Shown piece after piece: positions 1 to 9,381 of a DNA stretch of 60,490 bases. The stretch spans positions 1-60,490 of the forward strand of contig JBBHKE010002934.1 in assembly GCA_037447655.1 (NCBI GenBank), in the 5' to 3' direction. Source of the stretch: Zygnema cylindricum (lineage: Eukaryota; Streptophyta; Zygnematophyceae; Zygnematales; Zygnemataceae). Position numbers and translations under genes: made by a program. The notes under the pieces were generated by a model. It did not search any database, had not been told where the DNA came from, and saw nothing but the letters and a program-made list of their open reading frames with translations. Numbering within the stretch: the stretch's first letter is position 1; each line of letters begins with the position of its first letter.

Positions 1-190
1 GAGAGGGAGAGAGGGAGAGAGGGAGAGAGGGAGAGAGAGAGAGGGAGGTAGGGGGAAGAGGTGATTTGTCGTACCTGACGAGAGAGGAGGTGGAGGGAGA
101 GAGAGAGAGAGGGATAGAAGACAAAGTGGTACGTCTCTAGGGAGAGGAGGAGAAGGCAGGGAAGGAAGGCGTACAGAGAGAGGGAAGCCA
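1..190. repeat. GA-rich microsatellite at window edge
   Basis: Almost pure GAGAGGGA/GGAGAG runs at the left edge, decaying by about position 190. It is followed by A/T-rich DNA to about 330. No reading frame of interest. Confidence 0.9.
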
Positions 191-624
191 TTGAAATAAA
201 AAAAGAAAAACAAAAAATCACTTAATGTTTTATTATAATTCTTTATTTTTGAGATTATGTTTTTTTTTTAATTTTATTTTTTTAATTGGTTTTTGTTTTT
301 TGTCTTTTTGCAAAAAGACAAAGAAGAGTATGGAATGAGACGAAGATACAAAAGGAGGCGTCTAAAATACGTATATATATATACATTTTATTTAATACAG
401 TGCGATAATATAAAGTGCGATAATAAAGTACGATGGTAAAGTACGAAAGCAGGGAAGAAAATGGTTAGTCCGTACAAATCTGGAATTTGTTTCTTCCGGT
501 TGTACATTCGTACGGAGGTTGTAACAAAGGTCGCTTTTGGATTTTTGTCTTTTTGGGAACATTAAGGTTAAAGGTAAGTACACGTGGCAAGCGCCGACAA
601 GATTTCAATTGTTTTAGTCCGTGG
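191..624. other. AT-rich non-coding stretch with a small tandem repeat
   Basis: No gene seen. Positions 401-449 hold about four imperfect 13-14 bp copies of a motif like AAGTGCGATAATA, and a short TA run lies at 370-385. The stretch ends where the first TTCCATTAGG element starts. Confidence 0.5.
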
Positions 625-1464
625 TTCCATTAGGCGGTGTCAGAAAACGTAAATAAACGTAAATATACGTGCCAGTAAACGTAAATAAACGAAAGTATAC
701 GTTTCAGTAAACGTAAATAAACGTAAATATACGTTCCAGGAAACATAAATATACGTTTCAGTAAACGTAAATAAACGTAAATATACGTTTAAGTAAACGT
801 AAATAAACGTAAATATACGTTTTTCGTTCCATTGTGTCGGGTCAGTAACCGACTTTTTTATTGCGTGACACGTGCTGGTTGGTTCCACGTAAGAAACTGT
901 TACGATCGTGCGAATCTATGTAGATTCTTTGACAGCAAAGTGATAACGCAATATCTGTTCCACCGGAGGTAAAAAGTGACTCGTACGACTTATCGAATCA
1001 AATCTGTACGAGTGGACGAAGCTTAAGATTTATAAAAGCGTACAGAAATGTCAGAATGGTTAGTGGATGGCAACAGAAGCGTGAAAAAATATCCACCGTC
1101 AAAGATTTTATCGCGGCTTCCCGCGGCCTCTCAATCCACCCTGGCGGAAGCCACATGGCTTATTTGACGTGTATGCACCTGATCGCGCGTTCATCGTGGA
1201 TATATATTTACTTTTCCACGCGGCACAATGCTATGCGTCCAGGCTCTGAAAATTGACCTACTTCAGGTCACGTGTTACAAACTGAAATGTTCGACCGATG
1301 GCGTATCCAATTCTACATCCGACGGTCGAGGTTTACGCCCATAACCTTGGAGAATCAAATCAGTCATTTAGCAACCTTTATTTCTAACAAAAAATAAAAT
1401 TGGTACGGCACTGTACGAAGCAATACGACATTTAGTAAACAACCTCATTTTTCCCCAAACGGAA
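625..1464 (+). mobile_element. Non-autonomous DNA element copy A (TTCCATTAGG ends)
   Basis: Starts TTCCATTAGGCGG and ends at a degenerate terminus (...CCCCAAACGGAA). It shares its body, from the GTTCCATTGTGTCGG motif at 827 onward, with copy B (about 1818-2444) and inverted copy C (2464-3121). Without the internal 32-bp tandem array it would be about 658 bp, the length of copy C. No coding capacity; the short reading frames are not conserved between copies. The superfamily is not identified, because no clear target-site duplication is visible. Confidence 0.65.
641..822. repeat. 32-bp tandem repeat inside element A
   Basis: Five 32-bp units plus one 22-bp unit of the form CAGTAAACGTAAATAAACG followed by TAAATATACGTTT. 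Units start at 641, 673, 705, 737 (short), 759 and 791. The array lies between the left terminus and the shared body. Copies B and C have only a single degenerate equivalent. Confidence 0.9.
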
Positions 1465-1817
1465 CTTCACCTTAAGTGACATTGCATTCGAAGATTCTTT
1501 CAAGATTTTAAGCATCGAATATTAACTTACGTGTTACCAACCAGAATGAGCCACGCAGGTTTACAAACGCGACCTAATGGAAGGCACGCCCTTCAGTAAA
1601 ATTTTCCGTACAATTACTGGGATGCCTAATGGAAGTCTACCCTAAGTTTCAAAATATAATAGTTTGTACTTTTACGTACAAAACACGTATTTTACTTAGT
1701 GTACGTCACCGTAAAGATATGTTACAGCTGGAGTGTTCACACTGACAACGCGTATCGAGACCTTTTGTCCGACATGGTGGGAACTGGGAAGCGCAAAACT
1801 CCAAAAAAAAGACTAGA
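1465..1817. other. Spacer between element copies A and B
   Basis: No gene. It contains two further CCTAATGGAA termini (1573 and 1624) in right-end orientation, suggesting more decayed members of the same family. Otherwise unremarkable. Confidence 0.4.
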
Positions 1818-2444
1818 CAAAAATACGTTTACTGGAGCCTTCTTTCCATTGTGTCGCATCTGTAGCCGACTTTTTTTTTTCGTGGCACATGTTGATTGGC
1901 TCCACGTAAGAAATTGTTACGATCGTGCGAATCTATATACAATCTTTAACAGAAAATTATGACCACATATTTGTACCACCGGAGGTAAAAAGTGACTCGT
2001 ACGAGGTGCTGGATAAAATCTGTACCGGCGGACGAAAAATAAGATTTGTAAATGCGTACGGAAATGTCAGAATGGTTAGTGGAGGGCAACAGGATCGAGA
2101 AAAAATATCCTCCGTCAAAGATTTTATCGTAAGGCAAATGGCCTATGCGACGTGTAGCCACTCGACCGCGCGCTCATCGTAGATATTTTTGAACTTTTAC
2201 GCGCGGCAAAATGCTATTCGTTCAAGCTTAAAATTGACTTACTTCAGGTCACTTGTTGCAAACTGAAAGGTTCGACCGATGGCGTATCCGACTCTGCATC
2301 TGACGGTCTATGTTCACGCCCATAACTTTGGAGAATCGAATCGATCACCGTAACCTTGTTTTTCTGACAAAGACAAAAAGCTGGTACGGCACTACACAAA
2401 AAGTACGGCCTACAGTAAACAACCTCATTTTTTCCCTAATGGAA
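1818..2444 (+). mobile_element. Non-autonomous DNA element copy B
   Basis: Direct relative of copy A (for example the shared stretches around TTACGATCGTGCGAATCTAT and GTCAGAATGGTTAGTGGA), ending CCTAATGGAA at 2444. Its left terminus is missing or replaced. Together with inverted copy C it forms an imperfect inverted repeat with a 19-base spacer. Confidence 0.65.
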
Positions 2445-2463
2445 CTTCACCCTAAGGGTGAGG

Positions 2464-3121
2464 TTCCATTAGGGGAAAAATGCCGTTGTTTACTGAAAGT
2501 CGTACTGTTTCATACAGTGCCGTACCAAAATAAAAAAAATGTCAGAAAAACAAGCCTACTGAATAAGGGATTCGATTCTCCACGTTTATGGGCGTAAACG
2601 TAGACTGTCGGATGCATAATCGGATACGCCGTCGTCGAGTAGGTCAATTCTAAGCGCCTGAACGAATAGCATCGTGCCTCGTGGAAAAATGAACAAATAT
2701 CCACGACGATCGCGCGACCAGGTGGGTAAACGTCGCGTATGACATGTGCCTTCCGCCAGGGAGGATGCGAGGCCACCGAAAGCCGCAAGAAAATCTTTGA
2801 CGGAGGATATTGTTTCACACTTCTGTTGTCATCCACTAACCATTCTGACATATTCGTACGCTTTTACAAATCTAAAGTTTCGTCCGCCCGTACAGATTTT
2901 ATTCAATGCATCGTACGAGTCACATTTTACCTTCGCTGGTACAAATACGTGGTCACAATTTTTTGTCAGAGATTCTTTGAGATTGCTAAAATCGTATTCA
3001 TCTATTACATGGACCAATAAAAGTGTGCTAGGCAAATAGAATGTCGGTTACTGACCCGACACAATGGAACTATGGCTTCAGTAGACGAATTTTCGACGTT
3101 TACTCAAACCACCTAATGGAA
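2464..3121 (-). mobile_element. Non-autonomous DNA element copy C (inverted)
   Basis: Complete 658-bp copy with matching termini: TTCCATTAGG at 2464 and its reverse complement ending at 3121. It is the reverse complement of copies A and B over most of its length. No protein-coding capacity is seen. Confidence 0.7.
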
Positions 3122-3425
3122 TAGCGCTCTAACAAGAAAACTGGCGTGATGCCATGTGGTCATATCTACAAATCTATAATGGCGACACGTTGTCAGTTTC
3201 TCCACTCGCGCGGTCTTCCCAAAAATGCATAAGGGCACTTTCCCATGCGTTAAAGTTACAATTATTTTCTGTCGTTTTTCTCTATAACTTCGAAAAAAAA
3301 TGAAAATCCGCAACCGTACCAAAAAATTGAAGTTACCACCGTACAAGTTGCTTTACCTTGAAACTTTATATGTACTGCAGTTTGTCGTCTAGCACGATAC
3401 CGTTTGTCGTCTAGCGCATTTTGAT
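3122..3425. other. Intergenic, no gene seen
   Basis: Contains a short direct repeat (TTTGTCGTCTAGC twice, about 3381-3415) just before the gypsy LTR. No reading frame resembles a known protein. Confidence 0.4.
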
Positions 3426-4395
3426 TGTAACAGTAATAGCGGATCGAACTTGTTTATAAAGAGTTATTTAGGTGTTATGATTATAGAAAACAAAATTTGG
3501 TAGAAGTCCGCGAAAGAATCACGCTATTTGGAGCTATATTTTAAAAGTTACAGCGATGGGTGTATTTAGGTGACATCGTGGGGTCTAAATAACAAATGGG
3601 TATCATTGAAACGGGTTAAGGGTCAAATTAGTGCCGAAATTACGCGTGTACGTTTCATAAAGTTCTAATGAAACGTTTAGTATGCACGGTGGTTCGTTTC
3701 GTACAAATTTTAGTACGAAACATCACTTTCACTTAAGGGAATTTCGTTGGAAGTTTCCCGTGCGAAATTTGTTACGCACGATTGTGCGAAGTCGCGTTTC
3801 GTTTGGCGCGCACTTTTGCACGTTAATGTTACGTAGTGAAACGTAACGTTTTGATTGGTTAGTAAAGTGCTAAGTAGTTAGTAAGAGATTTCGCACGTTT
3901 TTGCATTGGTCAGTCTGAGTCCTTGCTGATCAATGATTGGCCCAGGTAAAAGCCTGTTAAAACGGAGCGTTGACTCTGGCCTAGCTAGTCCAGGGCGATG
4001 ATGGATAAATAGTGAAGTGTAAGAGGAGAGTATACATCTTTTCCTTTGGAAAAATTTGTGGAAATTCCGGTTGATCTTGGCCCTGAGCGATTAATACCAA
4101 ATTGGAGAAAAGGCATTTTTGCGTTGAAATCTCTTACTAACTAAATAGTGTTTTAGTAGTTAAGAGAAAGAATTATTAAGAGTGGAGAGTAGTGGAAAAC
4201 ACTTAAATAAGAAGGGTTGAGCCACGAGGGCAAGAGACCAAGCTAATGTTATGTGGATAGAAGCTTCTTCTAATTTGAAGTTTATCCTTATGTGAGTGTG
4301 GTCGAATGTGGATGTGTATTTTCCAATGTGTGGAATGTGTGGTTGGGATTGTTCGTAGTAACGGGATTTTCTGAGAGGTAGGAGATCTTGTTACG
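3426..4395 (+). mobile_element. Ty3/gypsy LTR, plus orientation
   Basis: About 970 bp beginning TGTAACA and ending near TGTTAC. It is a clear relative of the LTR at 20044-21003, with the same order of motifs through the whole length but in the opposite orientation. No gypsy coding sequence adjoins it, so it is a solo LTR or a detached end. Flanking 5-mers do not match, so the original target duplication is lost or the ends were rearranged. Confidence 0.8.
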
Positions 4396-6406
4396 GAAAG
4401 AGTGACACGTCACTGGATAAACAGTACGGTACAGTTAGAATTATAGATTTAGACTACGTAGGCACGTTCCAAACCATTTCTACGGAGAATTAGGGTGTGT
4501 GCACATGTAACCGAAACTTTGAAATGTTATTTTGGATTTTAGCGCAGATTTTACGGTGTAACTTTCAAAGTGTTCCTTTGTCAATCATTACTTGCACCTT
4601 CATTACTTCAAATATGTAACAGTTGTAGACGTCTACAAAATGTGCGACAGTCTACGAAACGAAATGTAGACGACTACGAAACTTCCTAAAATTAGTGACG
4701 TCTACAAAAACGGCGACGATTGTAGACGTTGAGGTTTTTGTGACATTGTAGATGTTTAGGGTTTTGTGACAAAGCGAAGTCATGCTACCATGTGACGTCA
4801 TCAGTACGTAGATTTTCCGCCATGGCTTCTGATTTCGTTTTCTCATCTTTTATCATTCGATATGCCATCAAACTCAGACCAAAATATAAAAAAAAGAAAA
4901 AAAATATCTTTCATTTGATACTATTATTGCTGCATCTTATGTAAATAAGAAAAAAAAAGGAACGGTCGAGTGAAAAAGAGGGGGGGAGACGAGGACGACG
5001 TAAACTTTTGCAAAGGACCCATGAATGAAAGGGGAGGTTTGTGACCCCAACTAATTTTTTTTCCATACATGCTCGTCTTTTACGTACGTACATGCGCGTG
5101 ACAAGCAAGGGAAAATATAGAGTGTACTCTCCATCGTTCAAAATTTTTGAAAACGTTTGACGCTTGCAATCCCAATTTTCTATTCGTCAATAGGGTGTTA
5201 TTTTGATTAAAATCAAGTCGCGATTTGATTACAGTACAAGTGTGAATATGAGCTAGAAGTGGGTCGCGATGATAATAATGCCAAATTGCCGTACCTTCCG
5301 AGTTCCAAAATAACGCAAAATGTACTTGTGATTTTGCCCATTTTTCGTACGGCGTAATATTTTCTCGTTGCAAGTCCCATTTTCTGTGAAAACGACTTAA
5401 AAAAACCCTTACTTGAACACATGGGCACACACCCTTAGGTAAATTTTGGACGCTTCTGATGAAGTAATGATGTCAGATGTCGTGAGAAAGCCAAACAAAA
5501 AATCATACTTTTATCGTATTTTTTTGTAGAATTGTTATGCGGACAACCCAACCTTTGCCTAAAAAGTAGCCGTACAAACACTTTGAAGGACACCTAAGTT
5601 TTGCAGAACGACCACCCAACCCTGTCAAAACTTAGAGCACTTTCCCATGTAACCGAAACTCTCGTCTTGTAACTTTGTTTTTAGCGAAGATTCTCCGTAC
5701 TACTTTCAGAGCATTCCTATGTAAAGTAACGAAACCGTTACTTTAGATTGTGACGGATATAGACGTGGGTGTAATTTGTGACGGTTGTAGACGACAACAA
5801 AAATCGCGAGTCGCGACAAATGATGACGTTTACAAAATAACAACGGTTGTAGACGTCTAGCTACCCGAGACATTGTATGTGTTTAGGGATTGTGACATTT
5901 TGACGTCATGCTCAAATTATGACAACGTTAACGCCACAAATACTAAAACTTTCCGCCATGGTTTCTCGATTAGGTTTTTTAGTCTTTTCTCGTTCTACTG
6001 GCCATCAAAACACAACCAAAGATAGTAAAAAAAAATTTGTGTTTATATGTCTTTCATTTGATACCATTATTAACCTTTTTCATTGTAAGAATTGTGAGAT
6101 TGACGCGGTAGTGGGAGAGGGAGAGAGAGAGAGAGAGGCTCTTTCACGGACTTCGCTTTTGCGAAATGGCATCCGTTGGTCGAGACCCCCTCCACGACCC
6201 CTATACGGAAAAAGTCACGCACAGGCTGGAAATGTGCAGTGGGTTTTATTTTTGGCACTTCGCGCACAAAAATTGTCAAAAACCTCCAACACGTGTGACA
6301 ACATCTGCATATTCACTCACCTCATGGAACTTTATTTAAAATCACCTCGGGAGGTGATTTTATATAAAGTTTGAAGAAGAGCTGGAAGGACGCAAAAGTG
6401 GGTCGA
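4396..6406. repeat. Two diverged direct copies of an unknown ~440-bp repeat
   Basis: Copies at about 4497-4935 and 5638-6080 share ordered motifs: CATGTAACCGAAACT, a run of TAGACGTCTAC/GTAGACG pieces, GTGACATTGTA, TTTCCGCCATGG and CTTTCATTTGATAC. Between them is unique sequence without a convincing gene. A GA microsatellite lies at 6112-6140. The reading frame at 5919-6374 crosses the repeat and the microsatellite and is not considered a gene. Confidence 0.55.
6328..6372. repeat. Short inverted repeat
   Basis: AACTTTAT..AAATCACCTC is followed at once by GAGGTGATTT..ATAAAGTT, giving a near-perfect hairpin with almost no loop. It could be the fused ends of a small transposon. Function unknown. 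Confidence 0.6.
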
Positions 6407-6544
6407 TGTAACACGATCTCTTACCTCTCAGAAAATCCCATTACTACAAACAATTCCAACCACACATTCCACACATTGGAAAATACACATCCACATTGGA
6501 CCACACTCGCATAAGGATAAACTTTAAATTAGAACAAGCTTCTT
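6407..6544 (-). mobile_element. Gypsy LTR fragment cut by copia-1
   Basis: Matches the 3' end of the gypsy LTR (as at 20044-20180) in reverse orientation: TGTAACA start, then CAGAAAATCCCATTACTACA and the CACACATTCCACACATTGG stretch. It stops where the copia-1 LTR begins. The rest of the LTR is not found beyond copia-1, so the region was rearranged after insertion. Confidence 0.8.
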
Positions 6545-6732
6545 TGTGTTGAAATAAGTAGTTTTTAGTATATTTTCTAGGTCTAAATTTATTAGAAAAC
6601 ATGAAAAGAAAATGTAGGCAGCCTGCCTCTATCTCTTCTCTCTCTCTCGCCCCCATACTTGTTGTAGTCACTGAAGGAGAGAGAGAGAGAGCAATGGAGC
6701 CATGGCTGCCTCAACTCCATAGAAAGGACTAA

Positions 6733-6752
6733 AGAGTGGCTTAAGCCACTCT
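6733..6752. promoter_or_regulatory. Conserved LTR palindrome
   Basis: AGAGTGGC-TTAA-GCCACTCT, a perfect 20-bp palindrome. The copia-2 LTRs have AGAGTGAC-TTAG-GTCACTCT at 25446-25465 and 30795-30814. The G-C pair is replaced by A-T on both arms, so pairing is kept while the sequence changed. Confidence 0.6.
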
Positions 6753-6769
6753 CAACAAAAGGTTGAGTC

Positions 6770-6850
6770 CGGCAGGACTCGAACCCCCGACTCGCAGAGC
6801 GCGGCGTAGCCATTAGCTCTAACCAGTCTGTCGTAGAAGTCCGTTAGGAG
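6770..6850 (-). other. tRNA-like module in antisense orientation within copia-1 LTR
   Basis: On the minus strand CTGGTTAGAGC (A-box-like, D-arm) is followed after 30 bases by GGTTCGAGTCC (B-box/T-loop), the spacing found in tRNA genes. Acceptor and T stems are imperfect, so this is tRNA-like rather than a working tRNA gene. Related modules occur at the same place in the other copia LTRs of the window. Confidence 0.5.
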
Positions 6851-7577
6851 ATATAGGGTTTCATTACTATTTAAACTATTGTAATGTACTAGATTCATTT
6901 AACTGAAACTCTTAACGCCACGCATAGATACAGTTCTACAAAGTACGAAGTACTGTTCTTGTTTTAAATGGATATCGCGCATTTTGTTTCGACAGCGAAA
7001 CAAATATCGCGCAAGTATTTATTACGGCCGAGATTGAATTTCGCGACAAATCTAACGGCGCACATCATCGCCGAAATCTCGGAATGGTCATATTGGCATT
7101 TAGTGACGTGGCATGACATGGCGCCACGTGGGAAGACATCATTCGGTCGCGGGAATTCCGAGGAACGTACGGACGAGTGGAAAGTGGACACGCGTCCACC
7201 TAATGGCCTTGTCGTACAGAGGCCGTACAGAAAGTACATCGGCAGTAGTACTTTCTAGTACTATACAGTTTTGTGATTCGTTCGTACAGGCAGTAGATAG
7301 GAGCTGTGAGAGGGAATTAGGAAAAACTAGGACTTAGGAAAATTTAGGTAGATAGTCCTCTCTCTCTGAGAGTTTGTATAAATTGGCATCTTTGCCACCC
7401 TATAACTTATCGGCTGGTTGGCCGTTTTTAGTGATTCTTTTTGCTACGGACTCAAGGGAGTCCATGCTGCACAGGGGTGCAGTCAAATTGTTAGTTTGCC
7501 TTCTTGGGAAGAAGTGGTCGTGGCTTAAAGTGGGTTAGTTAAACACTATCTAGAGGCTTCCTGTATTCTGTAGTCCA

Positions 7578-8510
7578 ATGGAGGACACAGAATTGCAGGT
7601 TATGGGCCCACCCTCTAGGGTGCCCACCTTCAATGGATCTGGGTTCATCTATTGGGAAGCCATGATGATGGGAGCTTTGTGTGAAAAACGATACTGGGGT
7701 ATCGTTAGTGGACAAGTGAAACGTCCACCTTCGAGAACTCCACCATGATTTGGGGGAGTAAGGTTTTCTGCAACAATGGCTGCCTCAGCGGAGGAGGCAG
7801 ATGATGGGGACAGCAGTGTGTCCGAAAAGGGAAAAGGGAAGGAGACACCCCTCACTCCTATTGCCACAGTATCGGGAGCGGCGACTGTGAAGACCGTGGA
7901 GAACGATACTCAAATGAGGGAGGATGTAAACATGGCTGCCAAGAACTTCATTCTGAGGCACCTCACTCAAGGTTTGGCCACTCCTCATCTTCACATTTAC
8001 AAGGCCGAGGAGTTGTGGGTGAGTTTGGTGGAAATTTATAGAGCTGGAACTATTCAGGAGCTCCAGTTGGCCGAGCAAAAGCTAATGAGTTACACTTACA
8101 AAGGAGGAAAGATGTTAGATTACTGTAATGATCTTTCTTGTTTGTATACGGAAATGGAAAGTGCCGGGTGGATAGGTACAATGAAAATGAAAGTTAACAC
8201 CCTTATCATGAAATTACCAAATGAGTTCGAAAACTTAGTGTACCGAGTACAGGAAATGCTTGATAGTTCATGGAAATGGAACACAGTAGTCAGGATGATA
8301 CTTGTGCAGGAAAACACAATGGAGATTAGGAGAGGAGGAAAGAGCATTCAAGCTCTAGCAGCAAGATGGGACCGATGGGGGAAGGACCCGAAGAAACCTT
8401 ATAGAGGGGAAAGAGATCTTTCTGGGGGACAGAGGCCCCCAAAGGGTCTTTGTCATTTTGCAAAAAGCCGGGACACTTTATTGCAGATTGTGTCAAGCTA
8501 TCAGAGCTGA
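7578..8510 (+). pseudogene. Copia-1 gag, broken
   Basis: Frame opens at ATG 7578 in the LTR (MEDTELQ) or at the PBS ATG (MGPPSRVPTFNGSGFIYWE). The YW motif is typical of copia gag N-termini. An in-frame TGA at 7746-7748 breaks it; the same frame resumes through 7776-8450, with UBN2-type gag sequence (LMSYTYKGGKMLDYCNDL, IMKLPNEFENLVYRVQEM). A frameshift near 8450 precedes the CCHC knuckle (CHFCKKPGHFIADC), which is intact in another frame. Copia-2 reads GFDGVRFS where copia-1 has the TGA, so the stop is a lesion and not a translational signal. Confidence 0.8.
7598..7612 (+). promoter_or_regulatory. Half-tRNA(iMet) primer-binding site of copia-1
   Basis: GGTTATGGGCCCACC directly follows the LTR. 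It is the exact complement of the anticodon arm of plant initiator tRNA-Met as I know it (GGTGGGCCCATAACC). This is the half-tRNA priming mode known from Drosophila copia, not the usual 3'-CCA end. The site contains ATG (7602-7604), in frame with gag and with the upstream ATG at 7578. Confidence 0.8.
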
Positions 8511-9381
8511 GGCTCCAAGAGAACCGTGGAGGGGGTTCTTCCGGAGGGAAGAAAAAGGCACTTGTGGTTACAAAAGTGTCAGGAGAAACCGAGGTAAGTC
8601 ATCTGAGGAGGATGGGGAGCTTCTTCTTGACGAGAGTCTGGAGGAGAAGGAGATCCATCGGAGGCAAAAGTGTGCCCTTGGAGCAATTCGGGAAGCTCCA
8701 CAGGAAGGATGGATCATCGACTCAGGTGCATCCATGCATATGTGTCGTGATAAAGAACTCTTCACTAAGCTAAGTAAGATTCCTACTGTAGAGATGGAGT
8801 ATGGGGATGGGAGAGTGGTTACTACAGATCTAGTGGGATCAGTAGATCTGAAAGTCTTAGTGGAGGGTAAGACTTCTATACTTACATTCTCAGATGTACT
8901 TTACATTCCTCAGCTGAGTAAAAATCTCGTCTCTACGTCTGTGTTAGATGACAAAGAGTTTGATACTTTCACCAGAAAGGGAGTCTTTACAGCTAAGTAT
9001 GGGAATGAAGTTTACTCCACAGCAGATAAGGGTAGCCAAGGAATGTTTAGGCTTAACCTGAGTAATGAAAAGAAGAATGCTTATTATGTTGGTGTTCCTA
9101 AGGTGATGATTTGGCATAAGCGGTTGGGGCATGTGCATTTTGATAGGTTGAGGGAAATGAAAAAACTTGGGGTAGTAGATGGCATTCAGTTTGAGGATAA
9201 TGAAATGATGGATGATTGTAGTGGTTGTGCTCAAGGTAAGGCTCACAGACTTCCCTTTCCTAAAGCCGCCACATATAGAGGTGAGAAAGTGTTAGATTTG
9301 GTCCACACAGATATTTGGGGACCTGCAAAAGTACCTTCGGTTGGAGAAAAGAGGTTTATGATGACAATAACTGATGACTAG
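8458..9381 (+). pseudogene. Copia-1 pol, part 1: protease, GAG-pre-integrase, start of integrase
   Basis: Open for 307 codons. Shows the aspartic protease motif WIIDSGASMHM, the protease-domain run FSDVLYIPQLSKNLVS, the GAG-pre-integrase zinc motif (HKRLGH...CSGCAQGKAHRLPFPK) and the first integrase catalytic Asp (VHTDIWGP). It ends at a TAG after MTITDD. The homologous copia-2 frame also stops near this point (28204), so the two copies share this weak spot or were hit separately. It would be polyprotein with gag if intact. Confidence 0.85.

Larger units (their letters stand above)
6547..7597 (+). mobile_element. Copia-1 5' LTR
   Basis: Runs from TGTTGAAAT to ...GAATTGCA, directly before the primer-binding site. 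Its body matches the copia-2 LTRs (24633-25646 and 30005-30995): GGCAGCCTGCCT, the CCCCCATACTTGTTGTAGTC stretch, the palindrome and the tRNA-like module. A TATA box (TATAAATT, 7377-7384) lies about 215 bases before the LTR end. An ATG at 7578 within the LTR opens the gag frame. Confidence 0.85.

Noticed and set aside
640-888. Minus-strand frame with repeated FTFTETY-like residues
   Set aside because: Simply a translation of the 32-bp tandem array.
5919-6374. 151-codon plus-strand frame
   Set aside because: Runs through a diverged repeat, a GA microsatellite and a hairpin; the other repeat copy does not keep the frame.
7746-7748. In-frame TGA in copia-1 gag as a programmed readthrough signal
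   Set aside because: Copia-2 has a sense reading (GFDGVRFS) at this place, so the stop is a mutation.
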